Shown here: in pieces, positions 1 to 5,362 of the stretch
Layout: each line of letters starts with the position of its first letter
Numbering within the stretch: position 1 is the first letter of the stretch
DNA from: JBLHKS01 sp047620505
GTDB lineage: Bacteria > Verrucomicrobiota > Verrucomicrobiia > Verrucomicrobiales > DEV007
Direction of reading: 5' to 3'
Length of the DNA: 5,362 nt
Assembly (NCBI GenBank): GCA_047620505.1
Contig: JBLHKS010000339.1
Span: forward strand, 1 to 5,362
Program-made: the position numbers and the translations under genes
Notes under the pieces: model-generated
What the model was told of the DNA's origin: nothing
Database searches by the model: none
What the model saw: the letters and a program-made list of their open reading frames with translations, nothing else

Positions 1-125
1 TTCGTTACCCTGACGGCCCGAAGCCGGGCAAACTCAGGGCAACTTGACCGATGGGAACCGCCCGGTGCGGACCCGCATGCCGGGTGGTGTGGGGGGAGCG
101 GGTTCAAACCCCGTTCCTACCCGAT
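1..125 (+). mobile_element. 3' end of a group II intron (partial; upstream part outside window)
   Basis: The first 125 bases end in a structure typical of the 3' terminus of bacterial group II introns: a domain V hairpin directly followed by a domain VI hairpin and a terminal ...CCCGAT. Bases 1-54 would be the remainder of the intron between its reverse transcriptase/maturase gene and domain V; no maturase residues can be recognised in so short a piece. The 3' exon would begin near base 126. The insertion lies about 250 bases upstream of the two-component operon and does not interrupt a visible gene on this side. The intron class is uncertain; a CGC triad and a short domain V suggest class IIC, which usually inserts next to hairpins. 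Confidence 0.8.
55..125 (+). ncRNA. Group II intron catalytic domains V and VI
   Basis: Domain V: bases 57-65 pair with 80-88, including a G60-U85 wobble where the family has one. A two-base bulge (T78-G79) follows, then a 4-bp upper stem (66-69 with 74-77) closed by a GACC loop. Read from the bulge, the catalytic triad falls on C59-G60-C61. The upper stem is about 2 bp shorter than in the classic 34-nt domain V. Domain VI: bases 93-102 pair with about 107-117, with one extra C; A119 is unpaired and is the expected branch-point adenosine, seven bases from a 3' splice site after T125. The pairings are read directly from the sequence; splicing activity is inferred from family knowledge. Confidence 0.8.
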
Positions 126-190
126 TCAGATCGATGGTCATGTTCTGATTTGGTGGATTCGATAAGATATCCAGTGCCGGTCCGGGCGCT

Positions 191-206
191 ATGGGGTGAA
201 ACCCTA
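191..206 (+). promoter_or_regulatory. Putative operator, copy 1 of a near-palindromic motif
   Basis: ATGGGGTGAAACCCTA. Half sites GGGT and ACCC flank a GAA spacer. The same motif recurs at 286-300 (inverted) and 2983-2998. Its short inverted-repeat form suits a dimeric NarL/FixJ-type regulator such as the one encoded at 2263-2943, but no binding evidence exists; the link is an inference from repetition and position. Confidence 0.45.
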
Positions 207-298
207 CCTCAGTGCGGATCTGAGGAGCAAGGCGAGGCTGTATGCGCTTGGGAACTCATGAGTCTCCTGGATTGGCAGGGAAAGGTAGGGTTTCACCC
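194..298. repeat. 16-bp perfect inverted repeat with 73-base spacer
   Basis: GGGTGAAACCCTACCT at 194-209 is the exact reverse complement of AGGTAGGGTTTCACCC at 283-298. The identity runs beyond the core motif, through CCT on the inner side, so the two sites share flanking sequence as well as the motif. This may be a paired operator able to loop DNA, a duplicated and inverted site, or the ends of a very small non-autonomous element. No target-site duplication was recognised around it. Confidence 0.7.
207..225 (+). other. Small hairpin next to operator copy 1
   Basis: CCTCAG (207-212) and CTGAGG (220-225) form a perfect 6-bp stem with a 7-base loop. No T-run follows, so it is not an obvious intrinsic terminator. 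Its role is unknown; it partly overlaps the inner edge of the larger inverted repeat and would compete with it if both formed in RNA. Confidence 0.4.
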
Positions 299-300
299 TA
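286..300 (-). promoter_or_regulatory. Putative operator, copy 2 (most symmetrical)
   Basis: TAGGGTTTCACCCTA is a perfect 6-bp inverted repeat (TAGGGT and ACCCTA) around a TTC spacer. On the minus strand it reads TAGGGTGAAACCCTA, so it is copy 1 in opposite orientation. It lies about 75 bases before the first gene of the operon and abuts TTGACC at 301-306, a position where NarL/FixJ-type activators often bind. Autoregulation of the operon is a reasonable inference, not shown. Confidence 0.5.
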
Positions 301-375
301 TTGACCGACTTCCACCACGGACTGAGTCTGGCGCATGTATTCCGCAGCAGAAATTCACAAGGCTCGACAACCGCA

Positions 376-1102
376 ATGATAATAACCACGCCGGGTGAAT
401 TCCAAAAGGGTTACTTGGCGGCTTTGCGAACCCATTGCAGCCAGGCCGCCAGGGACCAAGGCATGGAAGCGGCGCAGCATTTGGGAACTCAGGCCATGGC
501 CATGGGGCTGGAGACGTTAGACCTGGCCGCCGTTCATCATCGAGCTTTGGCAGGCCTCGAATCAATGAGCGGCACACCAGGGGAAATAACGGCCACGACC
601 GAGCGCGCGGGGGATTTTTTCGCAGCGACGCTGATTCCAATCGAAGCAAACCGTCCGGCGGCCCTGGAAACCAACTCCAATCTTGAACAGCTGAACGCTG
701 AGCTGGCCCGGATCACCCGGGATCTGAAGGATTCCACCCGGGATCTGGAGTTGGGAATCGCCGAGCGAAAATCCGCAGAGGAGGCCCTGAAAACCAGCGG
801 AGACGAATCGGCGAAGCTTCTGGAGGAAGTCCCAGCAGTTGTATTTCGGTGTCCAGAAGCTGGCCCACAAGACCATCGGCGCTAACGAGGAAGAACGCCA
901 GAGGCTCAGTCTCATACTGCAGGATGAGATCGCCCAAGCCCTCCTGGGCATCCATATGCGCCTTCTGGTCTTGCGGAGAGAGGTCACCGCCAACTCCGAG
1001 AATATCAGGAAAGAAGTCGAACTGACGCAGCAGTTGGTGCTAAAAGTAGTGAGCATGATCGACGGCATTTTGCGCGACTTCGAAACTTCCGATGAAAACT
1101 GA
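376..1102 (+). CDS. Truncated histidine kinase-like protein (RsbU_N, coiled coil, HisKA_3 without His and without ATPase); frameshifted
   Basis: Two overlapping reading frames make one protein of about 241 residues if a single extra base near G829 is removed. Frame one (376-828) encodes an RsbU_N-like helical domain (residues about 8-90, with LGTQAMAMGLETLDLAAVHHRAL) and a charged coiled coil (about 100-150). Frame two (830-1102) continues with SQQLYFGVQKLAHKTIGANEEERQRL and a HisKA_3-like segment. The H-box reads LILQDEIAQALLG: the phospho-accepting His is Gln (codon 920-922, residue 182). The protein stops soon after the second dimerisation helix, so N, G1 and G2 ATP-binding boxes are absent. 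It is a paralogue of the next gene, whose start it overlaps by 11 bases. It cannot autophosphorylate; it may heterodimerise with or modulate the next kinase. ATG at 376 was chosen because homology to the paralogue begins just after it; no Shine-Dalgarno is visible. The frameshift may be a sequencing error or real decay. Confidence 0.72.
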
Positions 1103-2266
1103 TCCGGCAGCATTTTCCAAAAGTTATCAGGCCGCGTTGCGCAAACACCTGGCCCAGGGACCCGCCTCAAGTCCGGCTTTGCTGAGTCTGGGACGCCGGG
1201 CCTTGAAACTTGGATTGGAAACGCTGGAGCTGGCGAAGATTCACGAGGAAGCGCTCGTCTCTCTGGAATCGACCGGGGCAACCGATGTCCTCAGCGGTCA
1301 GCAGCTGCTGCGGCGCGGCACGAGCTTTTTTTCCGAGGTCATCACCCCGATCGAAGAAACCCATCAAGGCGCGAAGGAGGCTAACGAACAGATGAAACTG
1401 GCGTACGAAACTTTGTCGTTGCGCACGAAGGAACTGGCCGACTCGAACGAGAAGCTGAAGGGTGAGATCGACCAGCGAAAGGCGGCGGAGGCCTCCCTCA
1501 GAGCGAGCGAGGCGGTCTCGAGCCTGCGGCTGAAGAAATCGCTTCGGCTCCAGGAGGAACTGAGGTTGCTCTCGCATCGGCTTTTGTCCATTCAGGAGGC
1601 CATGCGGAAGCGCCTTAGCCGCGAACTGCATGACGTGATCGCGCAGGCCCTGACAGGCCTCGATTTGCAATTGGTTACCTTGAAAAACAGTCCGCGGCGG
1701 ACGCAGCGGATTTTCACGCGAAAATCGAAATAACCCAACAGCTCGTCAAGAAATCCGTGGACGTTCTACATCGCTTTGCGCGCGATTTGCGGCCGACCCT
1801 TCTCGATGACCTCGGCCTGATCCCCGCGCTTCAGTCGCACATGAAGGAGTTCATGGAAAACACCGGCATCCGCGTGACCTTCAGCGCCTTTGCCGGGCTG
1901 GAGCAAGTGGACAATGCGGTGCGGACGGCGTTGTTCCGCGTCGCTCAGGAGGCGCTCAGGAATATCGCGAAACACGCGAAAGCCAGTCAAACGTCTGTGG
2001 TCATCCGGGAAGACGACGAGGCCCTCTACATGGAGATCCACGACAACGGCAAAGGATTCGATGTAAAAGGTGTGGTTCTAAGGAAAAGCAAACGTCTAGG
2101 TCTGATAGGCATGCGGGAGCACGTGGAGATGATCGGCGGCGCGGTTTTCATCGATTCCGCGCCCGGAAAAGAAACGACCGTGCAGGTGAAGATTCCGCGT
2201 CGTAAGATCCGCCCTCGAAAGCGCTCGTCAAAGTCTCCAGCGCAGCCCCCCAAAAAAAGCCCATGA
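1092..2266 (+). CDS. Cytoplasmic sensor histidine kinase, NarL-system type (RsbU_N, coiled coil, HisKA_3, HATPase_c); frameshifted
   Basis: Frame one covers 1092-1685 and frame two continues from 1688 to the stop at 2264-2266. One base appears missing from the A-run at 1683-1687; restored, the protein has about 391 residues. Domains in order: RsbU_N-like helices (about 5-90, LGRRALKLGLETLELAKIHEEAL), coiled coil (95-165), HisKA_3 with H-box RELHDVIAQALTG (phospho-accepting His180), the typical FARDLRPTLLDDLGLIPAL stretch (about 228-246), and HATPase_c with N-box (QEALRNIAKHA, Asn291), G1 (DNGKG, about 318-322) and G2 (RLGLIGMRE, about 335-343). The usual GKGT is GKET. A Lys/Arg/Pro-rich tail ends the protein. 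There are no membrane helices, so a cytosolic signal is expected. It should autophosphorylate and pass phosphate to the response regulator, whose start overlaps its stop (ATGA). The start at 1092 overlaps the preceding gene and lacks a clear Shine-Dalgarno, which suggests translational coupling. As read, neither piece is a working kinase: the first lacks the ATPase and the second lacks the His. Confidence 0.82.
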
Positions 2267-2943
2267 GTCGAATCACTGTTCTGTTGGTCGAAGATCACTT
2301 GATCGTTCGCGAGGGTTTGCGTGCTTTGCTGGGGCTCGAATCGGACATCGAGGTTGTCGGTGAGGCTGGAGATGGCCGCGCGGCGCTGGAGTTAACACGG
2401 AAACTGAAACCTGATGTGGTGGTGATGGACATTGCCCTGCCGAAACTTAACGGCGTGGACGCCACCAGTCAGATTCTTCACGAGTTTCCTAACACCAAGG
2501 CGCTCATTCTCTCCGCGCACAGCGACGATGCCTATGTGGAGAAAGTCATGGACATCGGCGCATCGGGATACCTCATCAAACAATCCGCCGCGCACGTCCT
2601 GCCGGAGGCGATTCGAAGAGTTCACAGAGGAAAGACCGTTTTCAGTCGCGTCATCTCGAAGCGCCGCAAGCAGCGGAATGAGAGTGGTGACGCCCCGGGA
2701 TCTAAGCAGTCCAAAAAGGACCCGGGAAAACTGACTTCGCGTGAAGCCGAAGTGCTTCAACTGATCGCGGAAGGCTACGCCAATAAACAAACCGCGGACG
2801 TGCTGCATATCAGTATCAAGACCGTGGAAAAGCATCGGCAGAGTCTCATGAACAAGCTTAATATTCACGACACCGCCGGGCTCACGCGCCACGCGATCGC
2901 GGAGGGGATCATCGAGAGTAGCGTGCAGGTTACTATTATTTGA
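2263..2943 (+). CDS. NarL/FixJ (LuxR-type) two-component response regulator
   Basis: An intact 226-residue protein with an N-terminal receiver domain (residues about 4-122) and a C-terminal LuxR-type helix-turn-helix (about 157-212). Receiver landmarks are all present: acidic pair Glu10-Asp11, phospho-acceptor Asp56 in VVVMDIALP, Ser84 at the Thr/Ser switch position, and Lys106 in GYLIKQ. The HTH shows LTSREAEVLQLIAEGYANKQTADVL followed by ISIKTVEKHRQSLMNKL, the usual recognition helix. The linker (about 133-156) is unusually rich in Lys, Arg and Ser. The start ATG lies inside the kinase stop (ATGA overlap), so translation is probably coupled. Phosphorylation by the upstream kinase should promote dimerisation and DNA binding; the inverted-repeat motifs at 191-206, 286-300 and 2983-2998 are candidate targets. 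Target genes are unknown; the downstream small ORF and porin gene are possibilities. Confidence 0.95.
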   Translation: MSRITVLLVEDHLIVREGLRALLGLESDIEVVGEAGDGRAALELTRKLKPDVVVMDIALPKLNGVDATSQILHEFPNTKALILSAHSDDAYVEKVMDIGASGYLIKQSAAHVLPEAIRRVHRGKTVFSRVISKRRKQRNESGDAPGSKQSKKDPGKLTSREAEVLQLIAEGYANKQTADVLHISIKTVEKHRQSLMNKLNIHDTAGLTRHAIAEGIIESSVQVTII

Positions 2944-2982
2944 ATCGACGTAGCTTGCCGGATGTGAGGGTTTCCGAAAAAA

Positions 2983-2998
2983 TGGGGTGAACACCCTA
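2983..2998 (+). promoter_or_regulatory. Putative operator, copy 3
   Basis: TGGGGTGAACACCCTA matches copies 1 and 2 except for one extra C in the centre, which makes GGGTG and CACCC symmetrical around AA. It lies 40 bases after the response regulator stop and 35 bases before the ATG of the next small ORF. It could control the downstream genes. A short GGGT-GAAC-ACCC hairpin followed by TATTT is possible in RNA, so a weak terminator role is an alternative. Confidence 0.45.
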
Positions 2999-3032
2999 TT
3001 TCGCTGGGCTGGAAAAGGTGTCCAGTGTAGCC

Positions 3033-3242
3033 ATGACACCGGCCGAATCCGCGAAATTGATAACCTTCGGGGAGTTTGTCGTCTTCGTTTACGACGTGTG
3101 GGGCGAACCCCGCGCGGGAGAGATGGTTAATATCGCTCTCGATACCGGTCTGGTCGCCTTTCCCAAGCGAAAAGCAGGCGTCAAGCCGCGGGAGAAGTCT
3201 CGAATCGAATCGCGGCGGTGCCTCAGCCAAACAAGGCGATAA
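3033..3242 (+). CDS. Small protein of unknown function with FGEF...YD motif
   Basis: A 69-residue ORF starting MTPAESAKLITFGEFVVFVYD, with the remainder rich in Arg and Lys. The start is uncertain: an in-frame GTG at 3018 would add five residues. The stretch LITFGEFVVFVYDVWGEPRA followed by a short hydrophobic strand (NIALDTGLVAF) resembles, from memory, short hypothetical proteins of about 60 residues found in Verrucomicrobiota with an FGxFVxxVYDxxGxRRA pattern; that resemblance was not checked by a search. There is no signal peptide or membrane helix. It lies between operator copy 3 and the porin gene. The C-terminal 20 or so residues look unconstrained and may come from read-through past the family's usual end. 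Confidence 0.5.
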   Translation: MTPAESAKLITFGEFVVFVYDVWGEPRAGEMVNIALDTGLVAFPKRKAGVKPREKSRIESRRCLSQTRR

Positions 3243-3311
3243 TGAATGGCCTAATCATAATAAACTTTTCAGTTCAGTTCAAACCAACAAAAAACCACAC
3301 ACTCCAATCCA

Positions 3312-4074
3312 ATGAAAAAACACAATTCAATTCTCGTCCACGCCCTCGGCCTGCTGCTGCTTGCCGGTGGGAATGCCATCGCTGAGGGAGGCAAGGTAGT
3401 CCCAGTCGATCCGCTTCCCGTCTGCACGTCTTCGATTACAGGTTCGGTCACCGCGGGCTATCGCACCAACTACATTTTCCGCGGATTGGGCTTTGGCGAG
3501 GACGTGGTCCTTGCTGACATCGAGGTCACGGCTCCACTCAGCCAGAACCTGGACTTCGTCTTCGGCGCCGAATATTTTAATGTCATTCAGGACAACGAGG
3601 GCCTTCGCGACGCACAAGGTTTCGACCGGCTTCGTCGAGTTCCAAATGGGGGCGCTCGACTTGGGAATCGGAGCCATCTTCTACACCCATCCCGAAGCGG
3701 CTATTATCGAAGACAAAATTGAAGGCGGATTGACCGTCGGAACCAGCGTCTTTGACGACTTACTCTATCTGCAATTCTCATACTTCCACGATTTCGAGTT
3801 TGGAGGCAATTATTTTGAACTCGCGGGCCGCAAAACGATCCCCCTGACAGATTGCCTGGACTTGAATCTCGGCGGCGGCATCGGATACGGAGATGACTAC
3901 GAGTTTCAGGAAGACATCTCGATTGGAGACCATGTATTCGCCAGCGCCGGCCTCACCTATTGGCTAACCGACGCCGCGTCAATCAACGCCTACGTGGCTC
4001 ACTACTGGCTCTACGACGACTCGGAAGACGAAGAGAATCTGCACGGTGGAGCTGCGTTGACGGTTCGCTTCTAA
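3312..4074 (+). CDS. Outer-membrane beta-barrel protein, Gcw_chp/TorF-like putative porin; frameshifted
   Basis: Frame one (3312 to about 3618) encodes a Sec signal peptide (MKK start, hydrophobic HALGLLLLAGG core, likely cleavage after NAIA at residue 24). A mature region follows with TAGYRTNYIFRGLGFGEDVVLADIEVTAPLSQNLDFVFGAEYF. Frame two (about 3619-4074) continues with TGFVEFQMGALDLGIGAIFYTHPEA and alternating amphipathic strands to the end, GGAALTVRF, where the final Phe is the usual beta-barrel assembly signal. One extra base between about 3600 and 3630 separates the frames; restored, the protein has about 253 residues. The tyrosine-rich strand pattern with YRTNYIFRG near the N-terminus is typical of the Gcw_chp/TorF-like family; the substrate is unknown. 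The 5' leader is A/C-rich and lacks a Shine-Dalgarno. It would reside in the outer membrane and may belong to the regulon of the adjacent two-component system, which is only inferred from position. Confidence 0.75.
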
Positions 4075-4113
4075 TATTTCCGAAAAAATCCCCACTCAGA
4101 ACCACGCTCGTCG

Positions 4114-4154
4114 GTGCCCACCTTTTGTGGAAGCTGGCGGGCGCTTTTTGTTTT
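4114..4154 (+). terminator. Intrinsic terminator of the porin gene
   Basis: GTGCCCACC (4114-4122) pairs with GGCGGGCGC (4136-4144) over nine positions with one A-C mismatch and one G-T wobble, with a 13-base loop. TTTTTGTTTT follows at 4145-4154. It lies 40 bases past the porin stop codon, as expected for a Rho-independent terminator. Confidence 0.7.
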
Positions 4155-4456
4155 CATTAATCTCGAGTTCGGCAGTTACTGGCCGCGCCTTGGATCCGGC
4201 CGAAAGTTTTTAAAAGTTTTCGTTATATAAAAATTCAACAGTGTTCGTTCGCGCGCCGACGTAGTTTCGATTGGCAATCGAACCGAGCACTATCGAATTC
4301 GACTGCCGGCCGAATCTACGAAATGGCCACACTTTGAAAAGTAGAACAATTTGCGAGCTTCAATGCCCCGATCCGCAACGTGATCCTTTCTTGATCACAG
4401 ACGACGGAAAGACGGTTTGCTAAAAGCTGCCGTGCCGCTGTAGATTCCGATTCAAC
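4155..4456. other. Gene-free convergent intergenic region with small hairpins
   Basis: About 300 bases between the porin terminator and the stop of the minus-strand PRC-barrel gene. No plausible coding frame is seen. It contains an AT-rich patch (about 4207-4240), a perfect 7-bp hairpin TTCGATT-GGC-AATCGAA (4266-4282) and a perfect 6-bp hairpin GTGATC-loop-GATCAC (4380-4398). Neither hairpin is followed by a T-run on either strand. They could be protein-binding palindromes or RNA-end structures; no function is evident. Confidence 0.4.
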
Positions 4457-5227
4457 CTATTTCGGTTGTTCCAAGCGGTTGGTGTGCGGAACTCCGTAGT
4501 AATCGTGAAGTGCGCCGTCATAGTCGAGGTTGACCGGCGCGTGTGGATCAAACTCCGGCGCGCCTTTGATTCGTTCACGCGTCAGGTCGAAGGTGACCGA
4601 CTTGTCTTCCCATCGGATCAACTCGTTCCAACGTGGCGAGAGCAAGACTTTCTTCCCGGGCAACCAATCGCCGGTATCGACAACGAAATATCGTATCTGC
4701 CACGGCTTGGTTTCGACAATGAAGTCAGAGACCGAACCGACATCGCCGTCGTTCGCACTGACCTGATAATTCATAATCTCATTTGCCGAGCGAAGGTTTC
4801 GTTTGCGAATATGTTTCGTTTTCTCGGATAGCAGGTCGACCTCGACCGGGCGCGGCACGTCGACAGGATAGGGACCGAAGCCCCAAACATCCGACCCAAC
4901 CCAGTATTGAGTCTGCTCGTAGTGATCTGCGAGCGCCTCTTCCATTTCCTGAGAAATCGGCGGATGCCATTGCGCAGGCGGCGAACTCTCGATCTTTGCT
5001 TTGGTTAGGGCGACAGGTATGCTGACGTCGTGCACGGCGAGATCTGGATCCCTGACGGACTTCGGGCTGATCAATACCTCTTCCCGACTGAAAAAACCGC
5101 CAACGTCGACAACGAGATAACGGATCGCGAAGTGCTGGTCGTCGAAGAGGAAGTCGGCGCACTTGCCGCACTTCCCGTCTTCGGCTTCGACTGGGGTTCC
5201 AATGAGGTCTTTGATAGTTCTAAACAT
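4457..5227 (-). CDS. Protein with two PRC-barrel domains
   Basis: An intact 256-residue protein starting MFRTIKDLIGTPVEAEDG. It holds two copies of a PRC-barrel-like unit: residues about 2-75 (with AIRYLVVDVGGFFSREEVLISP) and about 145-223 (with QIRYFVVDTGDWLPGKKVLLSP). The near-identical RY-VVD-G--------VL-SP signature in both halves shows an internal duplication. The linker contains a Trp/Tyr/Pro-rich stretch (YWVGSDVWGFGPYPVDVPRP). There is no signal peptide, so the protein is probably cytoplasmic. PRC-barrel proteins of this kind are often found among stress or envelope-associated genes, but their role is poorly known, so no function is assigned. ATG at 5227 was preferred to the start at 5281, since the domain begins immediately after it and the extra 18 residues look unstructured. 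The leader (CTACAAAACCC before ATG) has no Shine-Dalgarno. It converges on the porin gene. Confidence 0.85.
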   Translation of the reverse strand: MFRTIKDLIGTPVEAEDGKCGKCADFLFDDQHFAIRYLVVDVGGFFSREEVLISPKSVRDPDLAVHDVSIPVALTKAKIESSPPAQWHPPISQEMEEALADHYEQTQYWVGSDVWGFGPYPVDVPRPVEVDLLSEKTKHIRKRNLRSANEIMNYQVSANDGDVGSVSDFIVETKPWQIRYFVVDTGDWLPGKKVLLSPRWNELIRWEDKSVTFDLTRERIKGAPEFDPHAPVNLDYDGALHDYYGVPHTNRLEQPK

Positions 5228-5362
5228 GGGTTTTGTAGGTTGGTTGATTTGTAGTTGGTTTGCTGGCGCTTCCTCAAGCAATTGCCCGAGGCTCGCTTTA
5301 GTCAGGCTTCGATGCAGGAAGTAAGGAGACCAGGGATTCGCTTCGTTGCGCCGGCGGAACTA
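5228..5362. other. Upstream region of the PRC-barrel gene
   Basis: About 135 bases in front of the minus-strand PRC-barrel gene, presumably holding its promoter. On the minus strand TTGAGG (5272-5277) lies 18 bases before TACAAA (5248-5253), a weak sigma-70-like pair that cannot be relied on. The leader is A/C-rich near the start codon. No other gene or RNA was recognised before the window ends. Confidence 0.3.

Larger units (their letters stand above)
126..375. other. Gene-free upstream region of the two-component operon
   Basis: About 250 bases between the intron end and the first kinase-like gene. No protein-coding frame here resembles anything recognisable. It holds two copies of the TRGGGTGAAACCCTA motif in opposite orientation (193-206 and 286-300) and a small hairpin (207-225). 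A TTGACC at 301-306 directly abuts the second motif and resembles a -35 element, but no convincing -10 box sits 16-18 bases downstream, so no promoter is called. Regulation of the operon most likely acts here. Confidence 0.5.

Noticed and set aside
99..117. GGGTTCAAACCCC resembles the T-arm of a tRNA
   Set aside because: There is no acceptor, D or anticodon arm around it, and it fits fully as the domain VI stem-loop of the group II intron end.
51..398. A 115-codon plus-strand open frame across the intron end and upstream region
   Set aside because: It runs through the structured intron RNA and both operator copies, with no recognisable protein features.
562..1281. A 239-codon open frame on the minus strand
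   Set aside because: It lies antisense to the two kinase genes, contains no recognisable domain, and its composition is a mirror of the conserved plus-strand proteins.
2392..3039. A 215-codon open frame on the minus strand
   Set aside because: It is antisense to the intact response regulator, whose domain motifs are unmistakable; the product has no recognisable features.
3243..3275. CATAAT at 3256-3261 as a -10 box for the porin gene
   Set aside because: There is no matching -35 element at the proper spacing, so it was not called as a promoter.
2971..4089. A 13-bp direct repeat TTTCCGAAAAAAT at 2971-2983 and 4077-4089
   Set aside because: It is short, includes an A-run, and only one copy adjoins an operator-like site. 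It is probably chance.

Overview
The window looks like chromosomal DNA of a soil or freshwater Verrucomicrobiota-type bacterium. This is an inference from protein style. The sensor kinases pair an RsbU_N-like N-terminus with a HisKA_3 core, a short protein carries an FGEF...YD motif, and there is a Gcw_chp/TorF-like porin and a two-domain PRC-barrel protein. Several start codons lack a Shine-Dalgarno sequence and sit behind A/C-rich leaders. No rRNA or tRNA is present to confirm the phylum.

Layout. Positions 1-125 are the 3' end of a group II intron: a domain V with a CGC triad and a two-base bulge, then a domain VI with a bulged A seven bases from the predicted 3' splice site. Positions 126-375 hold no gene. 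They carry two copies of a near-palindromic motif (TRGGGTGAA(C)ACCCTA), arranged so that 16 bp form a perfect inverted repeat. A third copy lies just past the response regulator gene at 2983-2998.

Positions 376-2943 form a tightly packed two-component operon. Gene 1 (376-1102) is a truncated kinase-like protein with no ATPase domain and Gln where the phospho-accepting His should be. It overlaps the start of gene 2 (1092-2266), a full-length paralogous histidine kinase. Gene 2 overlaps by ATGA the NarL/LuxR-type response regulator (2263-2943). The expected flow is cytoplasmic signal sensing through the RsbU_N/coiled-coil region, then phosphotransfer from His180 of the kinase to Asp56 of the regulator, then DNA binding. 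The three flanking motifs are candidate operators. The truncated partner could only act as a dimerising modulator.

Downstream are a small unknown ORF (3033-3242), an exported outer-membrane beta-barrel protein (3312-4074) with a terminator, a gene-free stretch with small hairpins (4155-4456), and a convergent PRC-barrel gene on the minus strand (4457-5227).

Three of the six protein genes (kinase-like gene 1, kinase gene 2, porin) are each broken by one single-base frameshift, although the residues on both sides stay well conserved. Either the source sequence has uncorrected indels or these genes are very recent pseudogenes. This is the main caution for any reading of the locus.
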